A stretch of DNA of 64,000 nt from Myxococcota bacterium (lineage in GTDB: Bacteria > Myxococcota_A > UBA9160 > SMWR01). The DNA lies in contig JBCCEW010000010.1 of the NCBI GenBank assembly GCA_039030075.1, positions 1-64,000 on the forward strand, written 5' to 3'. The notes under the pieces are model-generated. The model searched no databases. It was not told the origin of the DNA and saw only the letters and a program-made list of their open reading frames with translations. Below, one piece after another: positions 33,746-41,804 of this stretch; the stretch's first letter is position 1, and each line of letters starts with the position of its first letter. The position numbers and the translations under genes were made by a program.

Positions 33746-35581
33746 CTAGACGAGCTGGGGCGTATCCAGCTCGCGCTGCATTCGGAAGGCGAGTTCCTCG
33801 GCAAGGGCGCGATCACTCGAGTGGAAGAGACGGACGCCGTCTCCCTCGGCCTCCGGCGCGGCCACCCAGACGTAGGAGCCGCTGTCGCCAAAGAGCACGG
33901 CGAACGCCGGGCAATCCGGCAGACGGTCGCTCGGCACCCAGACGATGCCTTCGTCGGAGACGCCGGTCTTCGGTCCGTTGCCGAGCACCACGAGCTCGGT
34001 GCCGCTCTGGCAGTCACGGCGGAGCTGCAGGCCTTCGCCCAGCGCTTCGGTGAAGGTGTCGCCGGCGTGACAGAAGAACAGGTTGCGCTCGCGGGGGCGC
34101 CGGCCGGTCTCGGAGATGGCGAACGACAGCAGCGACTCGGCGCTTCCCAGGGCCTCGGTCTTGCCCGAGGCAAGGAGTGTCTCCAGCGCCTCGGCGAGGG
34201 GCTGGATCGCGAGGTCGGATTCGCGGCTGCGTCCCTGACGCTCCTCATCGACCCGGGCATCGAGGACCCGCTGCAGGGATTCCAGCTGGCTCGCATCGCC
34301 CGGGTAGCTGACGCAGCCCAGGTACACCTCGGGCCGCACGTCGGCCTGAACCCCGGCGAGGGGCTCGCCCTGCTCCAGCGCGACGCGGGTCCGCTGCTTG
34401 AAGGTGGCGGCGCCGATCGCGTCGCTCTCGGCGAGCATCACGAGGAACTGCCCGTCGCTCTCGGTGGCGAGGATGTCGGTGGCGCGGAGCAACCGGCCCA
34501 GATAGCGGATCAATGTGCCGTGCCAGTGACGGAAGGCGTTGGCGTCGAGTCGCTCGCGCAGCCCGTCCACGGGCTCGACCGCCACCTTCATCAGGCCAAA
34601 GCTGCGCCCGAAGCGGTTCGCCTTCTCGATCTCGTTCCGGACGACGTCCTGGAGGTACTCGAGGTGATACGCGCGGGTCTCCGGGTCCTGGAGCGTCCGC
34701 CGCTCGAGCCGCGCGAAGCGCTCGGCGTTGGCGAAGGCGACGCTGCAGAGCTGGATCAGCCGCTCGGCGCAGGCGCCGTCGATCTCGTCGAAGGACTCGC
34801 CACCGAGCTTGTCGGTCAGACGAATCACCGCCCGCAGCGCGCCGGCGCGGCGCATCGCCACCACCAGGGCCGGCCGCGGCAGACCACGCGGGTCGTGCCA
34901 ATCGACCCGCACCGACTGGACGCTCGGATCGCTGAGCGCGCTCGGCAGCTCTCGATCGGCGAGCACGGGGCGCTCCTCGTCGACCCGGACCAGGCCCTGG
35001 GCCGCGACCATGCGGAAGTCGCCCGAGCCTTCTTCGGCGGCCCACAGCACGCCGCCCTGCGCTCCGGTCTCGTCGCAGAGGGCGGCGAGGGTGCGTTGGG
35101 CCAGGGTGTCGAGCGAGAGACAGGAGAACAGGGCGAGCGCACGCTCGTAGAGCGAGCGTTCGCCCATGTACTCGATGTTCTCGGCCAGCAGTCGATCGCG
35201 CTCCTGCTGGAGCTGGGACTTCTGGAGAATCGCTTCGAGACAGGCGGCGAGCGTGTCGCGATCGAAGGGCTTGAGCAGGTAGTCCGTGGCGCCGCCCTTC
35301 ATCGCGTCGACGGCGCTCTTCACGTCGATCACACCGGTGACGACGACGATGGGCTGCTCGGGATCCTGCGCCTTGATCTGAGCGACGAGGTCGCGGCCGG
35401 AAACGCCGGGCATGACGAGGTCGGTGACCACGACGTCGAAGCGGTCCGCCGCGAGACAGTCGAGGGCCTCCTGGGCGCTCGACGCCGTCTGGACGTCGTA
35501 CCCCTCTTCCGTCAGCAGCCCCTCGAGGAGCTCGCGGAAGTAGCGCTGGTCGTCGACTGCGAGAACCCGACCCTTGCCCAT
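33746..35581 (-). CDS. response regulator: receiver, GAF, degenerate GGDEF
   Basis: 611 residues. Residues 1-125: intact receiver (LAVDDQRYFRELL, VVVTDLVMPGVSG with the phospho-Asp, VVVTGV, LLKPFD). Residues ~150-300: GAF-like sensor (RTLAALCDETGAQGGVLWAA). Residues ~310-450: GGDEF-like domain in which the signature is replaced by ESDGQFLVML, so it is unlikely to make c-di-GMP. The last ~130 residues (NLFFCHAGDTFTEALGEGLQ, ELVVLGNGPKTGVSDEGIVW) are an unassigned domain. No histidine kinase is next to it. It is followed by the pseudo-receiver protein and probably co-transcribed with it. Confidence 0.75.
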   Translation of the reverse strand: MGKGRVLAVDDQRYFRELLEGLLTEEGYDVQTASSAQEALDCLAADRFDVVVTDLVMPGVSGRDLVAQIKAQDPEQPIVVVTGVIDVKSAVDAMKGGATDYLLKPFDRDTLAACLEAILQKSQLQQERDRLLAENIEYMGERSLYERALALFSCLSLDTLAQRTLAALCDETGAQGGVLWAAEEGSGDFRMVAAQGLVRVDEERPVLADRELPSALSDPSVQSVRVDWHDPRGLPRPALVVAMRRAGALRAVIRLTDKLGGESFDEIDGACAERLIQLCSVAFANAERFARLERRTLQDPETRAYHLEYLQDVVRNEIEKANRFGRSFGLMKVAVEPVDGLRERLDANAFRHWHGTLIRYLGRLLRATDILATESDGQFLVMLAESDAIGAATFKQRTRVALEQGEPLAGVQADVRPEVYLGCVSYPGDASQLESLQRVLDARVDEERQGRSRESDLAIQPLAEALETLLASGKTEALGSAESLLSFAISETGRRPRERNLFFCHAGDTFTEALGEGLQLRRDCQSGTELVVLGNGPKTGVSDEGIVWVPSDRLPDCPAFAVLFGDSGSYVWVAAPEAEGDGVRLFHSSDRALAEELAFRMQRELDTPQLV

Positions 35582-35617
35582 GCTCCCCCCTGAGAGCGCG
35601 GCGAGATCGGGAAACCC

Positions 35618-37075
35618 CTAGACGCGCGCGCTCTGCCTGGGCTCATCGGCGCATTGCGGGTTCGGCACAAGGCCCATCCTGCCCTCGAAGCGCCGCGGCG
35701 GGCCGCAGGGCTCCCCGATCAGCGAATGGGGCGTCGCCTCCACCACGGCCACCGGCAGCCGGTCGCCCGGTGCGAGCTCGAGATCCGCTGGCACTGCGAG
35801 ATTTACCACTCGGTGGTAGGGATCGTGCCCGGTCCACTGGCCTCCGCGCCGACTGGTGCCTTCCACCAGCACCTCGGTCTCGGTGCCGACGCGCGCCCGA
35901 TGGGCTGCCAACGTGAGGCCGCGCTGCAGGGACTGGAGGCGCTCGAGTCGCTCCTGAGCAACCTCGGGGGGCACCGGGTCCGACAGGGTGGCGGCCGCGG
36001 TCTCGGGGCGCGGCGAGTACTTGAACGAGAAGGCGTCGACGAACGCGGACTCTTCGACGACCGCCAGCGTGGCCTCGAAGTCGGCGTCGGTCTCGCCGGG
36101 GAAGCCGACGATGAGATCGGTCGTAAGCACGAGGTCCGAGCGGGTCGCGCGCAGGTCGCGCACGATCGCGCGGTACTCGTCGGCGGTGTAGCGCCGCCGC
36201 ATGCGTTCGAGCACCGCGTCCGATCCGCTCTGAAGCGGGAGGTGCACGTGGGGGCAGAGATTCGGCAGCGTCGCGTGCGCACGGATCAGATCGTCGTCGA
36301 AGAAGCGCGGGTGGGGGCTCGTGTAGCGGATCCGCTCCAGCCCGGGGATCGACGACAAGCGCTCGAGCAAGTGCGTGAAGCTCTCGGTGCCCGCCTGGGG
36401 GGCCTTGCCGCGACGCACGTCGTGGCGCCCGTAGGCGTTGACGGTCTGACCGAGCAGGGTCACCTCGCGCACTCCCTGATCGACGAGGACGCGCACCTCC
36501 GACGCGATCGCCTCCGCCGGCCGACTGATCTCTCGGCCGCGGGTGTTCGGCACCACACAAAACGTGCAGAACATGTCGCAGCCTTCCATCACGGTGACGA
36601 AGGAGCGACCGGGTGTCGTCGGCGCGAGGTCGGGGTGTCGCTCGGGGAGCGCGAAGCGATCCGGCGACCGGTCTTCCTCGGTGGCCGCGCGACGGCCCCC
36701 GGTCTCGGCCGCAGCGACCAGCTCGGGAACCCAGCGCAGGTTGTGGGTTCCGTAGACGAAGTCGATCTGGCGGAAGCGACGCAGCAGGGAGTCGCCCTCT
36801 TGTTGCGCGACGCACCCGGCGATTCCCAGGATGCGGCCGGCCCGCTCTTCCTTCCACGCCCGGAGCCGACCGAGGTCGGTGTAGAGACGGTGCTCCGCCT
36901 TCTCGCGAATCGAACACGTGTTCACGATCAGGACATCCGCCTCATCGGCGTCGTCGCTGGCGCGATAGCCCGCGTGTGTGAGCAGGTTCGCCACTTTCTC
37001 CGAGTCGTGGACGTTCATCTGGCACCCGTAGGTGCGAAGATGGAAGCGGCGCGGCGGGTTCATGGACTGGGTCAT
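35618..37075 (-). CDS. miaB: tRNA-2-methylthio-N6-dimethylallyladenosine synthase
   Basis: 485 residues. Radical-SAM methylthiotransferase modifying A37 of tRNAs that read U-starting codons. N-terminal UPF0004 domain (RTYGCQMNVHDSEKVANLL; three Cys binding the auxiliary cluster: YGCQ, NTCSIR, AGCVAQ); CDMFCTFCVVPNTRGRE is the radical-SAM CxxxCxxC; C-terminal TRAM domain. The ~120 bases before its start hold no other gene. Confidence 0.96.
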   Translation of the reverse strand: MTQSMNPPRRFHLRTYGCQMNVHDSEKVANLLTHAGYRASDDADEADVLIVNTCSIREKAEHRLYTDLGRLRAWKEERAGRILGIAGCVAQQEGDSLLRRFRQIDFVYGTHNLRWVPELVAAAETGGRRAATEEDRSPDRFALPERHPDLAPTTPGRSFVTVMEGCDMFCTFCVVPNTRGREISRPAEAIASEVRVLVDQGVREVTLLGQTVNAYGRHDVRRGKAPQAGTESFTHLLERLSSIPGLERIRYTSPHPRFFDDDLIRAHATLPNLCPHVHLPLQSGSDAVLERMRRRYTADEYRAIVRDLRATRSDLVLTTDLIVGFPGETDADFEATLAVVEESAFVDAFSFKYSPRPETAAATLSDPVPPEVAQERLERLQSLQRGLTLAAHRARVGTETEVLVEGTSRRGGQWTGHDPYHRVVNLAVPADLELAPGDRLPVAVVEATPHSLIGEPCGPPRRFEGRMGLVPNPQCADEPRQSARV

Positions 37076-37278
37076 GATGCGGTGGACCGGAGAAACTCGG
37101 CGGACGAGGCGGGCACCCTACCCGACGCTCGGCGGGGCGTCTGCGGCAGGGCGGGCCCGCAGCTCATGTATCGTGTGCACTTCAGACCGCAGTGATCCAA
37201 TTTTGCTGACCTTTTTCGAACACTGATTTTCCGAGTTCGGAGCGCTGACCGGCGCCCGTTCCAATGGAGAAATAGCGT

Positions 37279-37307
37279 TTGACAACTGCTGTGCTTCCCA
37301 TCACAAT
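37279..37307 (+). promoter_or_regulatory. sigma-70-type promoter ahead of a candidate small RNA
   Basis: TTGACA (37279-37284), 17-base spacer, CACAAT (37302-37307): a perfect -35, four of six -10 bases, optimal spacing, on the plus strand. It lies in a relatively AT-rich patch, unlike the surrounding chromosome, and there is no plus-strand gene after it before the terminator at 37422-37456. Confidence 0.65.
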
Positions 37308-37313
37308 GCCTCC

Positions 37314-37460
37314 CATAGACGGGTACCCCCCGTTTTGTGGAGAGGCGGTGGATCTGGCATTTCTACCCGAAATGTCCAACCTCTCACCCCCCATCATCCA
37401 TCCACCGCCCTCCCCCTCTCGAAACGCCCCGCTGGAACCCCTCCAGCGGGGCGTTTTCTT
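37314..37460 (+). ncRNA. putative structured small RNA of ~147 nt
   Basis: Starts 6-8 bases after the -10 element and ends in a rho-independent terminator. GGAGAGGCGGTGGAT (37339-37353) pairs with ATCCACCGCCCTCC (37400-37413) almost perfectly. Inside it, GGCATTT (37356-37362) and AAATGTC (37370-37376) close a seven-base hairpin with one G-U pair. No ATG/GTG frame with a ribosome site is open in this strand. I cannot match it to a known RNA family; a long stem with an internal loop recalls 6S RNA in outline only. It lies between miaB and the rtcB operon (both leftward). Confidence 0.55.
37422..37456 (+). terminator. rho-independent terminator
   Basis: AAACGCCCCGCTGGA (37422-37436), 5-base loop, TCCAGCGGGGCGTTT (37442-37456), then TTCTTT. 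Fifteen paired bases and a U-rich end on the plus strand: the best terminator of the window. In the minus direction the tail (GTTTCG) is poor, although it may also stop leftward read-through toward rtcB's neighbours. Confidence 0.9.
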
Positions 37461-37531
37461 TGTGCTCACCTCTCCAGCAAGAGATCAAGGGACGCCCCGA
37501 AGATCCTGTTTCTGCGGAGGTTCTGCGCTCG

Positions 37532-38767
37532 CTACCCCTTGACGCAAATCACCTGACGAAGCGCGTGCACGACCTCGACGAGGTCGCGCTGGGCCTCCAT
37601 GACGGCCTCGATCGGCTTGTACGCCCGCGGCGTTTCGTCGAGGACGCCGCGATCGGTCCGGCACTCGACGCCCTCCGTCGCGCGGCGGTGATCCGCGAGA
37701 CTGAAACGTCGTCGCGCGTCGCCGCGAGAGAGCACGCGCCCGGCCCCGTGACTGCAGCTCTCGAAGCTCTGCGGCTCGCCCTTTCCGCGCACGATGTAGG
37801 AGCGCGCCCCCATGCTGCCGGGGATGATGCCGAGGTCGCCCTTCCCCGCCCGGACGGCTCCCTTGCGTGTCACGTAGACGTTCGCGCCGAAGTGATGCTC
37901 GCGGGCGACGTAGTTGTGATGACAGTCGATCGCACGCGCGTCCGTCCGGAACGGCGGAAGGGCCTGTCGGAGGACCGTCAGCACCGCCTCGAGCATCAGC
38001 TCGCGATTGATGCGGGCGTACTCCTGGGCCCAGCCCAAGGCGGCCAGGTAGGCGTCGAAGAGCTCCGATCCCTCGCGCAGATACGCGAGGTTCTTGTCGG
38101 GCAGGCGGATCTGGTGGCGCTCCATCTCGCGCCGGGCCAGGTGGGTGAAGTGGGTGCCGACCCGATTGCCCGCGCCCCGGCTCCCGCTGTGGAGCATCAC
38201 CCAGACCCGCTCCTCCTCGTCTAGACACACCTCGACGAAGTGGTTGCCCCCGCCGAGCGTGCCGAGCTGCTCGACGGGTCTCCGGTGGGCCACGCGCGGG
38301 TAGTCGCGCACGATCTGGGCGTAGCCGTCGCTGAGCCCGCGCCACGCCCGCCCCACGTGGCGCGGCGCGTCCTCCCACTCCCCCACCGCTCGCCGGCCGC
38401 TGCCGTGGGGCACCGCGGCTTCGATCTCGCTGCGCAGCGCTCGGAGGTCGTCGGGGAGCCGGTGGGACTCGAGACTGAGACGCTGGGCCACCATGCCGCA
38501 GCCGATGTCCACGCCCACGGCCGCGGGCACGATGGCCCCGACCGTGGGCAGGACCGACCCCACGGTCGCCCCGACGCCCGGATGCACGTCGGGCATGACC
38601 GCCACGTGCGAGTGCACGAACGGCAGCCGCGCGACCTTCAGGAGCTGGCGCTGAGCGGCGTCCTCGAAGTGGACGCCGCGCGTCCAGGCGCGAATCGGAA
38701 CCCCCTGCTGGGCGCGGAACTCCTCGTATCGGACTTCGGTATCGCCTGCTCTTCGATCGCCCATCAT
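37532..38767 (-). CDS. rtcB: RNA ligase RtcB
   Basis: 411 residues from the ATG at 38767, which forms an ATGA with the upstream stop. GTP- and Mn2+-dependent ligase that joins 2',3'-cyclic-phosphate or 3'-phosphate RNA ends to 5'-OH ends. VGVDIGCGMVAQRL gives the Asp and Cys metal ligands, LGTLGGGNHFVEV the next His, and ESCSHGAGRVLSR the guanylylated His; YKPIEAVMEAQRDLVEVVH ends the fold. No archease gene, RtcA or RtcR regulator is nearby; instead it is the last of three overlapping genes with an RbfA-like protein and an unknown basic protein. That context suggests structured RNA, possibly 16S rRNA, as substrate. Confidence 0.95.
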   Translation of the reverse strand: MMGDRRAGDTEVRYEEFRAQQGVPIRAWTRGVHFEDAAQRQLLKVARLPFVHSHVAVMPDVHPGVGATVGSVLPTVGAIVPAAVGVDIGCGMVAQRLSLESHRLPDDLRALRSEIEAAVPHGSGRRAVGEWEDAPRHVGRAWRGLSDGYAQIVRDYPRVAHRRPVEQLGTLGGGNHFVEVCLDEEERVWVMLHSGSRGAGNRVGTHFTHLARREMERHQIRLPDKNLAYLREGSELFDAYLAALGWAQEYARINRELMLEAVLTVLRQALPPFRTDARAIDCHHNYVAREHHFGANVYVTRKGAVRAGKGDLGIIPGSMGARSYIVRGKGEPQSFESCSHGAGRVLSRGDARRRFSLADHRRATEGVECRTDRGVLDETPRAYKPIEAVMEAQRDLVEVVHALRQVICVKG

Positions 38768-39519
38768 TTCCCTCGCTTCCCGCCAGGTTGGCGGAGCGCC
38801 CGGAGCTCGCGCTTGCCGAGCTGACGCTTGGTGGCCGCGTACACCCGGTTCCGCCGGTACATCGCCGCGGCCCGGTGTCGCAACTCGGTGCGTCGCACCA
38901 ACCGGATGACCGGCTCGCCCAGCAACAGATCCCGAGCGCTTCGCTGCTCCACTTCTCCTGCGGGGAAGGCCTGGAGGTCGAAGGCGTACCAGACCCCATC
39001 GATCTCCTTGAGCACCCGGTCCCGCGCGACCCAGACCAGCCCGTCGTTCCGCGGCGGCGCCCCGCGGCGCTCCCTGGCCCGCACCGGCGCGGCCCGCAGC
39101 AGTCCGCTCCGGGGACACACGTAGAACTGCGACCCCCAGCGCCGGCCATCGATCTCCTCGAGCTCGCCCCGCCAGTACGACAGCACGCGACCGTCGTCCG
39201 CCTCCTCCACGTGCCGGGCCACGAAGTCCCAGAGGTGGTCGCGAACGTGCTGCTGCACCGCGCTCGTCGGTCGCAAACACTGACTGATCTCCGAGTACAC
39301 GTCGTCCCAGGGCCGCCCGACCTGCGAGCGGAGGTACCGGACCAAGGGGGCCAGATTCTCGTTCAAGCATTTCGTGCCCCGCCCCGGGCTCATCGGCTCG
39401 TGGCGCGGCGCCTGTTCCGGCCGGAGCCGCGCGCGCTGATACCTCTTCCCTCGCTTGAGGCGAGGGTGACTTCCAGCCCGCGGGCGTCCGACCAGAACGC
39501 GTGCCATGTCCTTTCTCAT
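38764..39519 (-). CDS. unknown basic protein between RbfA-like and RtcB
   Basis: 251 residues from the ATG at 39519, overlapping both neighbours by four bases. The first 45 residues are very basic (ARVLVGRPRAGSHPRLKRGK, RYQRARLRPEQAPRHEP) like ribosomal-protein tails, and the end is too (KRQLGKRELRALRQPGGKRGK minus its last residues). The middle is folded: NENLAPLVRYLRSQVGRPWD, DVYSEISQCLRPTSAVQQHV, RDHLWDFV, then two short beta-rich parts (YVCPRSGLLRAAP; KEIDGVWYAFDLQAF). I recall similar unannotated proteins (with a GRPWxxVYSEI block) in other bacteria, but no function. Its ends and coupling predict RNA or ribosome binding. Confidence 0.6.
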   Translation of the reverse strand: MRKDMARVLVGRPRAGSHPRLKRGKRYQRARLRPEQAPRHEPMSPGRGTKCLNENLAPLVRYLRSQVGRPWDDVYSEISQCLRPTSAVQQHVRDHLWDFVARHVEEADDGRVLSYWRGELEEIDGRRWGSQFYVCPRSGLLRAAPVRARERRGAPPRNDGLVWVARDRVLKEIDGVWYAFDLQAFPAGEVEQRSARDLLLGEPVIRLVRRTELRHRAAAMYRRNRVYAATKRQLGKRELRALRQPGGKRGK

Positions 39520-39938
39520 CGCGCTTCCCGTTCCGGCGGCTCCGCCGCCAGCAGCTCGAACACCAACTCGGGCGTTCGCTTGCGATGGATGGCCAGAGCG
39601 AGCTGGACCCGCAGGAAGCCCCGCGCCGCCCGAAGCCGCGCGATCACGTTCTCGCGTTCTTCGGGAGCCAGCGGCTCGGGTGCGACGACCCAGACGCGAA
39701 GCCTTCGGGTCGTCGGATCGGGCCAGACATCCATCACGTGCAGTTGGTTCAAGCGCTCGTCGCGACACTCGACCCCGATCGCGTGCTCCAGCGCGCGACG
39801 CGCCTGGGCGCAGAGCGGCAGGCACTTGGGATCGTCTTCAGCGGCAGCGGCGAGAGCGTCCTCGGGGCTCGCGGCGTCTTCGACGCGCACGTCTCCCCTT
39901 CGCCGGGACCTGCGTCCACGGCGCATCGCTTTCGACAT
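39516..39938 (-). CDS. RbfA-like ribosome-binding protein, divergent paralogue
   Basis: 140 residues from the ATG at 39938, six bases after GGAG. The last ~95 residues align with ribosome-binding factor A: CRDERLNQLHVMDVWPDPTT fits the DPRLG...V-x-V-S-x-D strand, RRLRVWVV the next strand, and ARLRAARGFLRVQLALAIHR, KRTPELVFEL the last helix and strand. RbfA binds near the 3' end of 16S rRNA during late 30S assembly. The normal rbfA sits in the nusA-infB cluster; this copy has an unusual Arg-rich N-terminus (MRRGRRSRRRGD) and two extra Cys (KCLPLC). Stop overlaps the next start (ATGA). Confidence 0.7.
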   Translation of the reverse strand: MSKAMRRGRRSRRRGDVRVEDAASPEDALAAAAEDDPKCLPLCAQARRALEHAIGVECRDERLNQLHVMDVWPDPTTRRLRVWVVAPEPLAPEERENVIARLRAARGFLRVQLALAIHRKRTPELVFELLAAEPPEREAR

Positions 39939-39975
39939 GCAAACTCCAGGCGACGCGCGCATGAACCGCGCACGT

Positions 39976-39992
39976 CGTCACGTTTGGTGACG
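39976..39992 (-). promoter_or_regulatory. inverted repeat upstream of the RbfA-like/RtcB operon
   Basis: CGTCAC-N5-GTGACG, a perfect 6-base inverted repeat 38-54 bases ahead of the first start codon, in the likely promoter region. A dimeric regulator site is possible; no regulator gene is linked. Confidence 0.35.
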
Positions 39993-40044
39993 TATCAGGA
40001 GCTCCCGCCTCGGGCGGGACGACAGCCGGATCGGGCTGGTCGCG

Positions 40045-40095
40045 CTAAACGCGAGCGAAGCGGGAGCGCATCGAGTCCTGCGATCGTGCAGACAT
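40045..40095 (-). other. possible 16-residue leader peptide upstream of the rtcB operon
   Basis: ATG at 40095 with GGGAG eight bases ahead, encoding MSARSQDSMRSRFARV, then TAG. Four of 16 residues are Arg. It sits about 100 bases before the RbfA-like gene. A leader-peptide role is only an inference; it may be chance. Confidence 0.25.
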
Positions 40096-40118
40096 GGCGT
40101 TTTCTCCCGTGACGCAGA

Positions 40119-40158
40119 GCTTCGCAGAGTGGCGAAGCGGTTCTCTCTGGGTAGAGAG
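40119..40158. other. two adjacent hairpins in the operon upstream region
   Basis: GCTTCGC (40119-40125) pairs with GCGAAGC (40132-40138); CTCTCT (40143-40148) pairs with AGAGAG (40153-40158). Together they may be the terminator zone of the CoxE gene (stop at 40291) or a structured leader of the rtcB operon. The 39939-40290 interval holds no other gene. Confidence 0.35.
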
Positions 40159-40290
40159 CGGCGAAACTTAACGCAGAACCGCGTCGCGTCAACGCCGTTC
40201 GTGCGCCGCTCGGGTTCTCGCGTACGCAACCGGCGGGTCTAGCTGCAGAGCCCAGCGTGCGAATCCGGAAAGGGAAAAAGGTGGAGTGCC

Positions 40291-41724
40291 CTAGAGCAGC
40301 AGGCCGTCCACGACCTTCGAGAGCTGCCGCAGGTTGCGACACTCCTCGGCGACATCGGTGTACGGCAGGTACTTGTCCATCACGCTGTCGCCGAACCCCC
40401 AGGCGCTGGGGTTCTCCGGATTCAGCCAGACGACGTTCTTCGCCTTGTTGTGGATCTCGCGGAGGCACCAGGCGCGCGAGTCGTTGTAGTTGTTCCGAGC
40501 GTCGCCCAGGATCAACACGGTCGTCTTGTTGTCGATGGACGACAGGAAGTTCTGCCAGAAGTGGTGGAACGCGTATCCGAAGTTCGAGCGCGTGTAGACG
40601 TTGATCACGTCGCCACCCTCGAGGGCTTCCTCGATGGCGTCGTTGATGTCCTTCTCCTGGAAGAGCGGCGTCACCTCGCCCAGCTCGGCCACGAACACGA
40701 AGGCGCGGATCTTCGTGAACGACTCCTGGAGTGAGTAGACGAACTGCAGCATGAACCGCGAGACGTTCGCCACCGAGGACGACACGTCGGTCAGGATCAC
40801 GAGCTTCGGCCGGTCCTTCTTGCGCTGCTTGAACACCAGCTCGAAGGGCGTCCCGCCGTGGGACATGTTGCGCCGCAGGGTCTGGCGCAGATCCAGCTTC
40901 CCCTTCTTTAGGCGACGGCGACGGATCGAGAGCACGTTCTTGATCCGCTGGGCGAGGCGCTCGACCACCTCGCGCATCTTGCGGATCTCTTCCTCGGTGA
41001 GGTGGTAGAAGCTCTTCTCCAGCAGGGTCTCCCGCCGGAATTTCTCCATGTAGTCGTGGTTCTGCTTCTGGAGCTCGCGCTCGGTGAACGAGCGCACGCT
41101 GCGTCGCAGGGCCTCGCCGAGGGCGTCGATCAGATTCCGCAGGGCTTCGAGCTGCTCGGGAGACATCCCCGCCTGCTCCATGGCGTTCGCCAGGTCCTGG
41201 AGCTGGTCGCTCGCCCCCTCCATGTCGAGCTGCTCGAGGGTGCGGCGGCTGAAGAAGCCGACCTGCAGGAAGTTCTCGATGCGGTCGATCCCCGCCTGCT
41301 CGGCGGCTTGCCGGATCAGGTTCTCGAGTTGGGTGAGGTCCTGGGTGAGCAGCGCCCGGGCGAGCTCGGACATGTCGCCGAGGTCGCCGTCCATGTTCTC
41401 GAGCATCTGGGCGATCTGGGCCAGCAGCTGGTCGAGGTCCATGCCGGCTTCGGCCAGGCCACCCCCGGCCTGTCCGAAGGACTCGCGGAGGCTGTCGTAG
41501 AAGCCGGACCAGAACAGGTCGAAGAGCTGGTCGTAGGTCGGGACCTCTTCGCCCCGCTTCACCATGGTGGAGCGCAGCGCGTCCTTGAAGATCTCGCGGT
41601 CGTCGATCGAGAGCTCGTCCAGCGCCGAGAACGCATCGAGCGCTTCTGCGGTCGAGACGCGGATCCCGCTCTTCCGGAGGATGTTCGTGAACTCGAGGAT
41701 GCGGTCTTGCACGACTTCGCTCAC
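40291..41724 (-). CDS. CoxE-like VWA-domain protein
   Basis: 477 residues. A long helical N-terminal part (NILRKSGIRVSTAEALDAF; Leu/Gln/Glu-rich helices, residues ~80-250) precedes a VWA domain: LVILTDVSSSVANVSRF carries the DxSxS metal site, FVFVAELGEVT, GDVINVYTRSNFGYA and TTVLILGDARNN follow. Such proteins work with a MoxR ATPase to mature metal or large enzyme complexes (as in CO dehydrogenase). The cognate ATPase is directly upstream. Which enzyme they serve is not indicated by nearby genes. Confidence 0.85.
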   Translation of the reverse strand: MSEVVQDRILEFTNILRKSGIRVSTAEALDAFSALDELSIDDREIFKDALRSTMVKRGEEVPTYDQLFDLFWSGFYDSLRESFGQAGGGLAEAGMDLDQLLAQIAQMLENMDGDLGDMSELARALLTQDLTQLENLIRQAAEQAGIDRIENFLQVGFFSRRTLEQLDMEGASDQLQDLANAMEQAGMSPEQLEALRNLIDALGEALRRSVRSFTERELQKQNHDYMEKFRRETLLEKSFYHLTEEEIRKMREVVERLAQRIKNVLSIRRRRLKKGKLDLRQTLRRNMSHGGTPFELVFKQRKKDRPKLVILTDVSSSVANVSRFMLQFVYSLQESFTKIRAFVFVAELGEVTPLFQEKDINDAIEEALEGGDVINVYTRSNFGYAFHHFWQNFLSSIDNKTTVLILGDARNNYNDSRAWCLREIHNKAKNVVWLNPENPSAWGFGDSVMDKYLPYTDVAEECRNLRQLSKVVDGLLL

Positions 41725-41804
41725 AGGGCGGCCGGCGTCACCGGCCGCTCGTGGTGTCGACGCCCCGCGCTACGGGCCGCGATGGCCCCGAGGCGCCAGG
41801 GAGA

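Noticed and set aside
37182-37469. 95-codon minus-strand gene covering the small-RNA locus
   Set aside because: No ribosome site, odd composition (GGGWMMGG), and it runs through the terminator hairpin and the promoter on the other strand.
37532-39938. PrfH-RtcB repair pair
   Set aside because: PrfH proteins carry a GGQ-type release-factor motif; the middle protein has none, so it is not PrfH.
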